A model generated the notes under the pieces. It was not told where the DNA came from and did no database searches. It saw only the letters and a program-made list of their open reading frames with translations. DNA of 64,000 bases from Deinandra increscens subsp. villosa (Eukaryota; Streptophyta; Magnoliopsida; Asterales; Asteraceae): NCBI GenBank assembly GCA_039602395.1, contig JBCNJP010000003.1, positions 65,772,278 to 65,836,277 of the forward strand, written 5' to 3'. Below, piece by piece: positions 45,376 through 57,529 of this stretch. The stretch's first letter is position 1. The number at the start of each line of letters is the position of its first letter. A program made the position numbers and the translations under genes.

Positions 45376-46001
45376 GTAAGAAGTCGTACATTTATGCTTC
45401 CGTTTTGCATCAAATCGTCGGTAACGATATTGTTTGATTTTTAGCCGCAGTCGGTTTTACAACATAATCATACGCTCCCATGTTCGCTGGAACTGAACAA
45501 ATACGTCCCGATCACTAACCCTGTTAAAGCAGATAGTTTTAGCGATAGCATATTATCGATTTCCACTTACAAGTATATGTGCCTTGCATGTTTATAAAAT
45601 CGCTGTGCAAACCTACCCTTCAGAATGTCTGAACTGTTTGTGTCCCAACCCATAGTAAGCTGTACCCTTTTTAGGTTTTAGGTTCTATAGAACGTTCAAA
45701 GAGTATTCCTTTTGGCAAAATGATAGGTAAACCTATCATTTACGACTTGTTACCTGCTTGCCTTAGAATCCACAGATAAATGCAGGCTAATTAGGCACTT
45801 TCTCCTTTCTTATACATTATTTCATAAAATTGTGCCCATTGACTGTTATAAAGAACAGTAGACCTCATCATAGATGGACTCACCGAGGTCTACCAAAAAC
45901 TTACATATTATTATTTGTTAAAGTATAAAGGCCACTATTTTCTGTTTTGCATCTTTTTTAATTGCACATCTGCTGTTGATTGTTAGGAACAACGAACACC
46001 A

Positions 46002-46255
46002 ATGGAACGTTCAATCAGGAACTCTATCACAGCTAGCAATGTGCGGTTTATTACAGCTCTTGATGATAGAATCTTGGCTATGCTTCTTGACCAGGCCGAT
46101 TCGCCGTTCAAAGCCTCAGTAGGTTTCTTGCTCCATAAAAAAAACTGACGACAAGTTACTTTTGGACTCTCTCAGAGCCATGCGTAAAGACGCAGTGACA
46201 AGGCAGGATGATGTTGCTCGCCGTGTTGCCTTTTATGTCCAGAACAGTATATAGT
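46002..46255 (+). pseudogene. SPF-motif small protein, cargo module 2, frameshifted
   Basis: The frame starts 15 bases after an acceptor (TGTTAG). It reads FITALDDRILAMLLDQ, then the family motif ADSPFK, then VGFLLH. A run of A at about 46137-46144 shifts the frame. In the new frame the second half of the family pattern continues with LLLDSLRAMRKDAV and TRQDDVARRVAFYV up to the stop at 46253. The total without the shift would be about 84 residues. The family pattern on both sides of the break shows it is a recently damaged member. Confidence 0.5.
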
Positions 46256-47570
46256 TGTTAGTAGATCTAATTTCTTCTCTTTTGTGCTTTTTGTGGTCAA
46301 CCCGAACTAAACTAATTATGTAACTTGGTCTGGCTGGAAATATATTTTGCCCGGCAGTCAACTCACATTCTCTTATACAGTCTAACAAAATAAAACCAAA
46401 CCAATAACAATAGTGTGAAACACTAAAGCAATTAAACAGCCATGCTATGTTTAAAACAACCATATTATCAAGTAGTTAGCAGAAAAGACTTATCAGTTTG
46501 TAATTACTTCTTCTTAAGTGTAAGGTACATTCAATCCATACATCATGATACAAACAGGTCAATGCAATTTTAATGGAGAACCCATTGACAGAAAATTATG
46601 GCAACCAACTTTATACGTGTTGACTGCAGTTTCTGTTTCATAATTGTGTTAAGACTTTACTTAATCCCAAATTTGTTATGACGCTGACAAGTTTTAGATT
46701 GGGCCGTACTAAAACATTGTTCTCAGGTTATCTACCATTCTCATATTATTCTTCCGTCTACCAGTGCATGATAAGTGCTCTATAGGAGACAATTGTAACA
46801 AAAAGACAACAATGTGCTACTCTTTTAAAGAAAGTGGATATATAAAAACTTACATTTAAGAACGTTACACAGGTTGCTCACAGGTTCTATCTGTATAAGC
46901 AAGTGAGGATTTCTCAGATGCTGGAGAACATCTATTAACATAGTTAAAATCCTACCATGTGTCATATCATAAGGACTGAATATGGCCATGTATGTAGCTA
47001 TTTATAAGAACAAATTCATTTTGAGAAACAAAATTTCTAAAATGTATTTAAACCATACAAACATTAAAAAATAGTACAAGCCCTTTTCGGAGGGTTCTCA
47101 ATCTAAGAAGTAAAGGTTTTTGCTTCATGAATACATAATATACTATCATGCAAAGGTGACTGAGTGACTGAGAATGTGTTATTCTTTTGTCTATTACAAA
47201 AAACATTCCTTATATAGCCCAATATACTGTTATTACTAACACTTATAAAATACCAGCCCACTATTAAATTGGGCTTCTACCCAAATGGTAAAACTGATTA
47301 TAAATAAATGATGGTTAAATGAAAGCTCTACCCAAAGACTTTATGATACCTATTTTCCCTAACGACCAATAGAAACCGGCCTTCAACATCTGCATTCAAA
47401 AACCCTTCCACATGTTTGTACCTTCTCTTTGAAACTTTTGATAATAAAATATCCTTCTAAAAATGACCGCCAGTAAAAGACCGCTAATGGATATGTAAAA
47501 TAGAAAAGTGAAATGTGATATATAAAATTAAAGTGATGCAATTCGTTTAGTGATTAACCCAATTTCTACA
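46256..47570. other. Spacer between modules 2 and 3
   Basis: AT-rich with no convincing gene on either strand. A CAGCCCACT and TTGGGCTTC pair near 47258-47276 may be distal site II elements of module 3. Confidence 0.4.
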
Positions 47571-47795
47571 GATGGGCTTTACACTAGATTGAAAATCATG
47601 ACCCAATTTGCACGTTTGGGCTTTAGTCCATATCCGAAATAAAGGAGGGAAAGAAACTGCCGGCTACGCAGGCTGTGAAAAGACATGGGTTTCATCACAC
47701 CATCATTACAACCATCAACTACAGCAACACTCCCCTACCTTCCCTTTACACCATCGCCGAAAATTCATTCCACAGCCTGCATTTACGATAGACAG
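47571..47795 (+). promoter_or_regulatory. Cargo module 3: promoter and leader exon
   Basis: GATGGGCTTT (47571) and TTTGGGCTTT (about 47616) are site II-like elements. The leader contains GAAAAGACATG, shared with module 1, and ends at a donor GACAG|GTCCGT (47795). The leader intron ends at CGGCAG directly before the ATG at 48644. Confidence 0.45.
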
Positions 47796-48643
47796 GTCCG
47801 TGACACGCTCTTTCTGCTTTATTTTCAACATTCATTGTCGATTCATACCTACATTTGGTCTTTCAATAGTTATTTTTTAAAAAATCATGCTTTACACATC
47901 TGTGTAAACCGAACTTTTTAGGTGACTATGTGAACAAATGAACTTACCAATGCTTTATAGTAAATGAGACCCTTGGAACATGATTTTCCATAGTTACATA
48001 TAACGCATGTTGAGAAAACTTCTCTGTATTAGATGGTCTACTTTCATTCCTTTTTGGGGCTTTCAACAACTATTAAAGTGGCCAACGTCTACGATTTCGC
48101 TTTTAACGTCTAAATAACTGCCTTCATTTACTTTACAGTTTAATACAAATTATATATACTCGCCTGATCCACTATCTGTTACTATTTGTCAAATGTGATC
48201 CTATGTGATTTTCTTAATAACTGGATACCTAATATCACTGCCTAGGATCACGAAAGCAATGCATACATGCTGTGTATTTTTCTATGCCCTATTCTTATTG
48301 TTACAACACTTTCGCCCTCTATACGCGCTAGTACGACCAAGTAATTATGTACCCAGAAAGAAGACTACATGTCTCCAGCCCCTTCAAACATCATCATCAT
48401 AAAAGTTTCACGGGAAACCCATACATCTACCGATTAGCAAGCAGTTAGAGAATTTAAAATTTTCGTAGGTGGTCCTATAGTAATAGCATTCGGTGCCTAA
48501 TATCTACACCACAGAGTAATTTAAAATTCTACTGTCATTATATTTCTGTATTTCCTTACTATCCTTACCTTACTTGAATCAGTTTAATTATAAAGTTTCA
48601 ATTTTTGTAGCGTATCCTATACGTACCTTCTAATTGTCGGCAG

Positions 48644-49338
48644 ATGCCTTATAAACTGGTGGTTGATCTTATTCCGGAAGGTGAAGGCCCATGTGGAGTG
48701 GTTAGTTTTCTTATAAAAGGTTACCTGCTCACCAGATACTATAGTATAGATATACTTATATACTTTTATGTAGGTTTTCCCTGTCCCCTTCACTTACCAA
48801 CTGCCAAGAACCTGCACACAACTTCGCCTGGTTGACTACCTGAAAAATAAATTCCAAGTCAATATTAATTACCTTGGTAATAATGTGTGGGAGGTTCAAG
48901 ACGCCACATGGTTGACTTTTGTAGATGCATTCATTGAGCGTGGTATACACAAGGTTTGTCTCACATGGAAGAAGGTTGACAAGCTTCATGTTGCTGCATT
49001 CAACAAAGAGGGTGTTGAAATGAGAAAGAGGCTAAATGGGCACGAGTTTGTTCACTCCTGTGTCATCCAGGCAGATGACAAATCATACCATACACAGGTT
49101 CTATTTCCCCTTCCATGACACATAAAACATTAACCGCCGCTATTATCCGCTGCTTTTTGAAAACGCTAAGGTAGGTGGTTACTAATATGACGACTTACCT
49201 TTTTTACCACAGCTGCTGCCACACCAGTTTGTCACAAAATTCATACCAGATAACCTTCACAGTGACACTCTACAGGTGAAGGTTGAGCCTGCTAATGAAA
49301 CAAAAGAACCTAAGGTCAGCAAACTTTGTTTCCCGTAG
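48644..49338 (+). CDS. B3-domain-like protein, cargo module 3
   Basis: Three exons are proposed: 48644-48700, 48774-49097 and 49213-49338, with GT/AG borders and matching phase, giving 168 residues. The protein starts MPYKLVVDLIPEG. The middle resembles one plant B3 DNA-binding fold: KFQVNINYLGNNVWEV, then WLTFVDAFIERGIHKV and LHVAAFNKEGVE, which fit the W..FV....I..G...F....F.V..FN pattern of REM-type B3 domains. The last exon (LLPHQFVTKFIPDNL) looks like the start of a second B3 domain that is cut short. No frameshift is seen. A transcription-factor-like, DNA-binding role is inferred from this resemblance only. It could be a captured and trimmed host gene or a Helitron-adapted protein. Confidence 0.5.
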
Positions 49339-50390
49339 ACAGTTTGATTTCTGATACGCTTCTTAACATATTAACTTCTTTCTACTACTATTTGTATGGC
49401 ATGCATATGACACGAAGTAGGTAATCTCAGGTAATAACCATCTACGAACTTTCGAAAGCATATTAATTATATATTTACTATTTAAAAAAGAAACTACAAT
49501 TACATAACTTTCAATTCTAAACTGAAATCAATTTCAATTATATGAAACATAAAACATATATGTATAGATGTAGGAAACTACTAACTTTTATATTTGCCCA
49601 TGATAATTCACGTATATCATATATCATCAAAGAAACAAGACACCAGTAACCCAGATGTCTGCATAATATACACCTTCCAATGCCCAATCAGTTGCGGCTC
49701 ATCTTGAACAGTTCTACCTGTTCAACCTCATCTACCGTTAATCATGGAGGGAAAATAATATGTCGTATTATGCTAAGTACTTACTTCCGCACAGTATTCT
49801 ATATTGATGCAATATCACCCTATTACATAATTCTATATTGATGGACATCTTCTGCAAAACCAGAAATAAACTAATTCAGTTTCGAACAAACTTATGACAA
49901 GTATTTATCATAAGTTCATGACTAAATATGCACGAAGAAACTCACGTATAGACACAGTATCTATATGTACAAAGAAACTTGCAGCCACAATCATATAACA
50001 AAACAGGAGCATTAATCCTTTCAAGTAATTAGATGTTCCGTCCTGCAATATTATTATTGTTGGTCAAGATTTAGTCAATATGCTAGAATATAAGGCCCAA
50101 TTTCAAATATTCTGTTTATCCCATAAGAGAAGTTGACCTAAGCAAGTCAAACTAATGGTATGGAAGAATATGTTTAGCAATCAAACATATGGAAATAAAA
50201 GGTTGGCAAGAGTGGCGGTCTCAAAAGGTTCAAAATCAACATCCATTGGGCATCCGGTTATCCATGATTTTATTTCAAATAAAAAAAATACCTATTACAA
50301 AGTATCTTATGTTAATCGTTTATTTAATATAAGAACAATATATATGAGTTCGATTGTTTTTTAACGTATGTTCTAAAAACGAGTGTCAAA
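49339..50390. other. Spacer between modules 3 and 4
   Basis: AT-rich, without a credible gene. A 69-codon plus frame at 50155-50364 has no recognisable features. Confidence 0.4.
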
Positions 50391-50774
50391 TTGGCCCACT
50401 CAAGATCTTCAAAAAGGCCAAGCTCATGCCCTATAAATTTTACCACTGTTCTTAACCCAATACACACATTGGGTTTTGATCCGATTCGTTAAAAACGGTG
50501 GGGGCAAACTAAGGGTTGGAGGGAAACTCAAACGACTACGGTCTTGAAAACCCATCCTTTAAGTCTCCGTCTATAACTCCCCTCTACACAACCGTCAAGC
50601 ATCGACAACATTCCTCTCACCGAAAAAACATAAGGCGTACATTATTTCTTCATCGTCTTTCTGCATTACCTGGTTACGAACAAAATAAAAATCTGGGTTT
50701 CATCCTTGCAGGCACATCTTTCTGCACACAAGCGGTCCAACGGGAAGCGAAACCAACAGTTCCAACAGAAAAAG
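50391..50774 (+). promoter_or_regulatory. Cargo module 4: promoter and leader exon
   Basis: TTGGCCCACT (50391-50400, identical to a decamer of module 2) is followed by CCTATAAATT, a TATA-like box at about 50431. A leader then ends at the donor AAAAG|GTAAGA (50774). A further AAGGCCCAAT lies at 50091. The leader intron runs to 51416. Confidence 0.5.
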
Positions 50775-51419
50775 GTAAGAAATTTTAAAATTATGCACAC
50801 AGTGATAGTATCCTCTTTAGTCCCATAAATTTCTATACAGCATTACAGACACTGCGTTTGGGAAAGTACTAATATTTTCTTCATCTGCTAACGTAATTTA
50901 ACTTGATATGTTATTTGTGTTTACATCTCCAGTTTGATTCTATGCCTATACTAAGTATGTTTTCATATGTCGACTGATAATTACAAATGACTTTTGGCAT
51001 CACATTATGTATGTATCATCATGAAGTTCTATTCACATATTAGTTTTTATAAATGAAAGATATTACTATGTCTTAGAGTCACAAATCACTGATTTAGAAA
51101 GAAAAAAATACGAATATGTTTCATAAAATATATTGTCTCTTGCTTAATCTGTTAAGGTAAAATTTATTCATATGATATTTGTGTTTACATCTCCAATTTG
51201 TTAAGAAACATGCAACACCACGATAGCAGCAAGATGATGATTATCTTTACCCAACTTCCTATATCTAAAGGATAAGTTACAAATGTATTTATAACAAATA
51301 TAAGAGATATGACTTCTATAATAAATGAAAATTTCAAAAGATCTCCAACTGCTGCAACTTCGAGAACTCAGATAAACATGTTTGCTAATTACTTTATGTA
51401 TGCTCTTGATGCTTAGGTA

Positions 51420-51713
51420 ATGGAGGACTACGTGAAAATCTTTTTCGTCGCAAGCCACAATGACATCATCAGTGAACTATCTGCCGTGATACAGGTGGTT
51501 GAACGACAGATAGTAGAGAACAGCCAAGTTTTGGACGCTGTGCTTCGGTTGGATGCCTCCCCCTTCCGTTATGCTGCTGCATCCATGCTAACTGATGCGC
51601 TTCGTACGAAACAAGCACAGCTGCAGAAGCTTCAATCTCTACGCAGGGATGCTGAGGCAGCAGCACGTGACATTGACAACCGCATGGAGTCCAACTTCCC
51701 ACCCAATATGTGA
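51420..51713 (+). CDS. SPF-motif small protein, cargo module 4
   Basis: This is a 97-residue intact frame whose ATG lies three bases after the acceptor GCTTAG. It is almost entirely helix-forming: LSAVIQVVERQIVENSQVLD, then the family motif DASPFR, then ASMLTDALRTKQAQLQKL and QSLRRDAEAAARDID. Leucines at regular spacing after the SPF motif suggest a coiled coil. It is the longest and best preserved of the three relatives. It has no signal peptide or membrane segment. Function is unknown; similarity to small coiled-coil proteins in other plant Helitrons should be tested. Confidence 0.55.
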   Translation: MEDYVKIFFVASHNDIISELSAVIQVVERQIVENSQVLDAVLRLDASPFRYAAASMLTDALRTKQAQLQKLQSLRRDAEAAARDIDNRMESNFPPNM

Positions 51714-52483
51714 TCCTTTTTTGTAGTCTTATTCTATTAACTTCCTGCTTGGCAAACAAAAAACTTAAAACTTCTAATACTTAATGAATATGGGTTACTT
51801 AATTATTGATTGTTATGCCCAACACTTGGTTTTTTTTTTATTAATAACGGGTCATATGGGTCAAAAGCTTAAATGAATCAAAAGGTTTTTTAATTTGAAG
51901 AAATCTCTCATATTTCGATTAAAAAAAACAAAACTAATACTATTTGTAGTATTTTTACTATATTAAATATTAAAGGAACTAAAGAGCAAATGATATTTGT
52001 TACAAAATTAATCGATGACAACCACAAACATAAATTAAAATGTGCATACCCATATTCAATTAAGTTATGTGAACATGATATAGAAACATATCTCATTCTC
52101 AATTCAAGTGTCCATCATCATAGTAATCATCGAATCCAAATGACCATATTTGGGGTTCAAGCCTATAAAAATCAATTCTTTGTTATTTATTCGTTTTAAT
52201 ACATTTACAAACTGGATACTATTGATGTTTATGACATGATCAAAGAGTGGTGATGCTTACAGATAAAGAAACACTGCAAGTGAATATGAACACCAGCAAC
52301 AAATGCACCTGCAAATTAAAACACAGGGAATAAAAACTGAGTTTACAACTTCTTATACAGATCCCAAAAGAATGACAGTCATGAAAGACGGGAACAGCTT
52401 GATCGATATGTGTTTGCATTACTTCGATGCTGCTTTGCTCCTTCGATTAAACAATCGCTTAAATATTAGCAACCATTGGTTCC
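51714..52483 (+). other. Helitron 3' subterminal region
   Basis: AT-rich, gene-free stretch between the last cargo gene and the terminal hairpin. The short frames at 51990 and 52303 carry no domain. Confidence 0.5.
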
Positions 52484-52513
52484 GCCTGTGCATCGCACGG
52501 GCCTGCCGACTAG
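52484..52513 (+). mobile_element. Helitron 3' terminus: hairpin and CTAG
   Basis: The stem GCCTGTGC and GCACGGGC (one G-T pair) closes a three-base loop at 52484-52502. A seven-base spacer and CTAG (52510-52513) follow, next to T. This matches the terminal signal of plant Helitrons and the small element ending at 18655. It closes the large plus-strand Helitron. Confidence 0.75.
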
Positions 52514-52637
52514 TATATATAATGATGATGATTGTATGACCGTTTTTTTTGTTAATGTATGAATGAATTAGTATGGTTTAAGCATAAATGTATTTATGAT
52601 TTAGCATTTATGAAGGTGCAAAGTAGTGCCTTTGCTC

Positions 52638-52731
<94 letters not shown>

Positions 52732-52885
52732 CTATTTATTATCTATATATATAATGATGATGATTGTATGACCGTTTTTTTTTTGTTAATGTATGAATGA
52801 ATTAGTATGGTTTAAGCATAAATGTATATATGATTTAGCATTTATGAAGGTGCAAAATAGTACCTTTGCTCAACTTTTATATATA
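52514..52885 (+). repeat. Duplicated flank around a long TA array
   Basis: A segment of about 130 bases (TATATATAATGATGATGATT, ... GACCGTTTTTT, ... GCATTTATGAAGGTGCAAA) occurs at 52514-52640 and again at 52746-52875, separated by a TA array of about 44 units. The first copy starts exactly at the Helitron end. The few differences include the length of a T run and one base in GCAAAGTAG versus GCAAAATAG. Confidence 0.85.
52641..52729. repeat. Long TA array (about 44 units)
   Basis: An uninterrupted TA microsatellite. It creates a false open frame of alternating tyrosine and isoleucine. Confidence 0.95.
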
Positions 52886-52978
52886 TATAGATTCATTTGT
52901 AGGTATTTACATAAGCAGTCTTAGGTATTATATAGCAATTGTATATAGTCCTAAGAAACCTTAACTTATCAAATGAAT

Positions 52979-53162
52979 AATCTGCTGCTGTATATGGTCC
53001 TAAATCTGATATTTATACAGTAGCAGCAAGGTATTTATACAGTGAACACTAATCTAATATGGTCCTAAATCTGGGAAAATCAACCTCAAAACTTTTATCA
53101 CTAATCTGCTGCTGTATATGGTCCTAAACCTGATATTTATACAGCAGCAACAAGGTATTTAT
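52979..53162 (+). repeat. Two copies of a 60-bp unit with CTGCTGCTGTAT hairpin
   Basis: The unit AATCTGCTGCTGTATATGGT, then CCTAAA and CTGATATTTATACAG with AGCA and AAGGTATTTATA, occurs at 52979 and 53103. Inside each unit CTGCTGCTGTAT pairs with ATACAG(T/C)AGCAG, giving a possible stem. The phrase TATGGTCCTAAATCTG occurs a third time between them. Confidence 0.75.
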
Positions 53163-53419
53163 AGTAGGTATGTATTCAATGTAAACACCAACAGTTCATT
53201 GAACCATTTAAAGTTTCATACAAAAAAGAGATATCATAATTCCAATAGAGCAAAATTAGATGCAAAATATATTAAGACATACCTCAAAATACGATTACGA
53301 ACTGATTGTAGTATGTTAATGATTCCTACAAAGTCACATTTTAGTTGAGTTAGTTAAATAGTTGGAGCTAACTATCAAAACTGGTTTAGTAGTTATTCAC
53401 ATTTGTAGTTGTCCCAACC

Positions 53420-53518
53420 GATTTAGTAGTTTTCAAATCTGACTTACAAGTTAGCTTGTAGTTGTCCCAACTAATTTACACAAAGCTAGAAATCTAACTT
53501 TGTAGTTGTCCCAACAGA
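53420..53518 (+). repeat. Three copies of TGTAGTTGTCCCAAC
   Basis: The 15-base phrase occurs near 53404, 53457 and 53503 at about 50-base spacing, with related sequence between. It is a short decayed tandem repeat of unknown role. Confidence 0.6.
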
Positions 53519-56500
53519 AAAGCAATTGATCTTTTTTTACAAAAATTTACACATTGAGACAAAAATTATTTGAGAAATTGTTCAATCCAATTGAGATAAA
53601 AGTCATGTTCAAATACAAAAAGTTATTAGGTGTGACCTTGATGATCAAAATACAGCAAACTCAGATTTGGGAAACCATTTGAGAATCAAAATACCACTGA
53701 GGTCAAGGATTATGTACAACTCAAGTCACTGGTTTGAGAATACAATAAACTCATAATGGTTTAAGAAATCCATTTGAGATGAAAATCATGTTCAAATACA
53801 ACAAACACATAAGGTACCACTGAAGTTACTGATTTGAGAACCACATGAGTTACCTAAATCGAATCAGATTCTATACTATCAAATAGGTGCCACTGAGATC
53901 TCAAATTTAACAAACTACACAATACATATCAACATTGAATAATAAAATAAGAAATATGACCTTAGAAGTCAAAATATATGTTAGCAGCGAGACTAAAATT
54001 CTGAACTCAAGCAGAATATAAGGAGGGGAACACTTAAGGCAACCATCTACTATATGAGATCATGATTTTCTCTCATTGGAGTCTTAAAAGCAGGGCTATG
54101 AGAGAGACTATGTTCACCATTCTTACATAGTTGTCATAAAGATTTTAGCATAGACTTGTATAAAAACAACTAACATATATGAAGTTCGAATTACCTGAAT
54201 GGCTAGTTCTCAGTTAAGAACCTGTTCCAAAACCCTGCAATAAAAAAAACATTAAATCATCACTGGTATTTTGGACTAATATTCAGAACATTTGATTTAA
54301 CAAAATGAAAGCATGATCTATTACACAAAGTTCTTATCTTAGACAACATAATCAAACGTACTCAGATTTGTCCTAACAACCACTAAAAATTATTTTAGAA
54401 GTATAATATTTATGTATTAATCTTCTAAGTGACCATCAATTTAAGAGCCTATTCATCTATTTATATTATGATGCTCTAAATTGAATGAGAGTCAGGTTAG
54501 TGAGTTTAAGTGATATGATATTCAAGTTCTGATATACTTTTTGATAGTTGTTGTGGCTTAATAGGGCTTCTAGGATTATTTGATGCACAAACTTTAATTT
54601 GGTTCTAAACTTGATAAAAAAATTGGCATTACCCAAAATGCTTATTTTGCCAACTAATATAGATTTTTAGAGATCATTTAAGTCAATTCTGCTTATAAGG
54701 ACTTTGAAAAAAGGCAAAGTATCTGCTAGATGATTTAAACAACTAACAGTTTACATTTAAAAAATTATGAATCTCTAAAACACCTAATCAGAAGCATAAG
54801 TGTGACTGGAGCCTCCCCACCTTCTATTATTAATTATATAGAGGACTTCTATTTTGATTTAAACAACAGCAACATAAAACAGGATTTATAAAACTTAATA
54901 AAACAGGGCTGCATTTTTACTCATTCATGATTAATTTAGAAACTGTAGCTAAATAAGGATTAACTCACAATTTAATAACACTTAAGTTTTTTATGTATTT
55001 TGTACTATGTAATGGATCTTCACTTGAAGGTCTTAACATCACTTTTATTAGTCATGAATCCATCAAACTAAACTAAGTTTAACTCACTAATTCACACTAA
55101 AAAATATAACAAGTTAATCATAAATGAATGAACTTGCATACAGATACATCAGGTGGAACAAACCTTAATTCCAGCTTCTTTTCATGGACAAAAAGAACCT
55201 CAGGACATGCATCATAACAGTTAGGTATAACAGAACAGTTCAAGGGAAGGAACACACATTTAAAAAATTGTTTACATGATTATAATTCAAAGTTATGAGT
55301 CATATTTATTGGTTGGTTACAACCTAAATCCATTTCTTTTCTTGATGACTAACCCAATCTTGAGTCATAACAAAGGGTCTAGGATGTGAAGCATAGCTAA
55401 ATCAACTATGTTATAATGTAAAGGGTCATATTTGTTCTTAAATTACATATCAAGGTCAAAAAAATTTCTGATTAATTAAATTCTTATTTAGATCTTAATA
55501 CCTAAAAAAGGTTTGTCACTGATTAAGGAAAATCTCTATAAACACTTAGGTGTTTAGCAACTCAGCTCAGTTTAAGAAAAATTTATTCTAGAAATGAATA
55601 ATATGATTATAATTCAAACTAAGGGGGTCATCTTTACTATTTTAAACACAGATTATATGATTATATTCAAAGAAGCTTTCACTATCTACTTCCTCCATAG
55701 GAAATCATCAACTGAGTCAAAGCTAACTGACCTCAAAAAACATATGAAATAGGAAAAACATGTTAATATATTTAACAGAATAGTTTTTCCTAATAATACT
55801 TTACCCCAATCAAAACCAAGAGAAAATAACTAAAATTAAGTTATATTTGCGAGACCTAAAAATGCTTAAAAAAATCCCAAATGCAGGAGCAATCAAATTA
55901 AATAAAGTCTTTGTCCCTGCTTTAAAAAAAGGTATAAGTAAAAAAGTGAACACGCAGAACACTATACACCATACACTCCAGGGATGCAGGTTATATAAAG
56001 CATTTTCATAAAATGAAACTCTACTGGTTCAGTTTCAACAACAACTATAGCCAAGTGGGTTAAAAGTCTCTCATTATCTATTCCCATATAAGTCATAACA
56101 GCAGCTTAATATACAAAAGAGTAACTTTATCAAAAGTTCAGTTACCTATCATCATTTCAAGTAGCATTGAAACAAAAATGAGACACCTACCCTTAAATTA
56201 CAAAAATTAAGATTTTCTTACATTGTAACTGTGTTCAGTTTTGAGTTTAAAATTTTCTGATTACATTTACAAACACTGTTACATGAACCAAGTTTTCTAT
56301 GGTTAACTTTCTATACTCTGACCATATGAGGAAAACTTTCTTTTAATTCACTCTTGTGTTTACTTAAATGTGTATCAAAAATAAATTTCTAGAAACAGAA
56401 AACTATACCCACATGACTATCAAAACCAAAAATCAGAGCTACAAAATATACAAAGAAAACAGTTTGTGTTTGTGTAATAAGAGATCGATTGAGGGTTCAT

Positions 56501-57525
56501 TAAAAACTGGTTTGTCCATTTAAAAAACAGGTGTGTCCCTTAAAAACTGGTTTGTCCATTAAAAACTATTGGTGAATTCAAAATCTGTTTGTTCAAAGGA
56601 CTGTTTGTCCATTAAAAAACTGTTTGTGAGGGTCCATTATTATATATACAAAATAGATACAATGTCATCCTAACTATGAGACAGTTTAAGGACACTACTT
56701 GAAATACATGTATCAAGTTTAAATCAGTTTGATATTGGCTTTAAGAAAGGTTTAAACCAGTTTTCATCTCAACACCAACAATAGAAGTCTTAAAACTTTC
56801 GTACAACAACTAAAATCAACCAAATCCTAGAAATACAGAACATATAGTAAGAAACTAATAGCATGCTAAACATAAATAACAAATCACTAATACTTACCTC
56901 CTGATTTAAAGATGAACTTGAGATGAACTTCAAAATCTCCCTTAAAACAAATGAAGACACAATTATCATTAGTACAATTCTTATAAGATTAGCAGTAGAA
57001 AAATAGAAAAATAGAAAAATTAGAAAAAATCAAATCCAATTACCAGAAGAATAAGATTGCAATTGATAACTGATGGATTTCTGAAAGAGATGTCGTGAAT
57101 ATATACCGTTCAACATAGGTTCAATCCTCGTCAAAACCTAAAAATTGAAAGCAATCCGCGTGAATGAATTGTGATGAACCGTAGGATTATCAATCGAATT
57201 GAGTGGAACAATTCGATTTGTGCTTCTTCAACATCACTGGGAAACATGGCCGGATTAAGGCGTTGTGTAAAAGCAACTGGAGAAAGAAGATGAGTCCCTT
57301 ACCGGATTTGGGGAGCTTTAGGAGCGGGAACCAGAAATTGCTTGATTTGGGCGGTAACATGAGCGGACCGAATTTTTGCTCTGATTGTACGCCTTTGTTA
57401 AGATTCGATCTCAACATCTTTTCAAGCTAAACTTTAAGATTTTGTGCTTAAAGCACTTGTACAAATCTTAAAAATTCAACACATAAATTTTCTCTCTCCA
57501 ATATATATATATTAAGATAGTAGAG
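53519..57525. other. AT-rich region without recognisable genes
   Basis: No open frame here carries a known domain. A tandem-like patch at 56495-56640 repeats TTAAAAACTGGTTTGTCCAT in several variants. The stretch 57000-57430 is less AT-rich and contains open frames of 75 codons on both strands (57203-57430 plus, 57190-57417 minus), neither recognised; it may be a captured leader or first exon. The rest looks like old unclassified repeat. Confidence 0.4.
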
Positions 57526-57529
57526 ATAT

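Larger units (their letters stand above)
25726..52513 (+). mobile_element. Large Helitron with RPA, Rep-helicase and cargo genes (left end unresolved)
   Basis: All main genes run on the plus strand: an RPA-like gene, a small repeat-containing gene, a Rep-PIF1 helicase and four cargo modules. The right end is a hairpin plus CTAG|T. The left end was not found. Family C LTR copy 1 sits where the first RPA exon should be, so the true left end is either left of 23161 or deleted. Two solo LTRs (28202-30820, 33557-36356) are later insertions inside it. Its own helicase is broken, so it is immobile unless helped. Confidence 0.65.

Noticed and set aside
52559..52771. Open frame of alternating Tyr and Ile
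   Set aside because: Translation of the TA microsatellite; no protein character.
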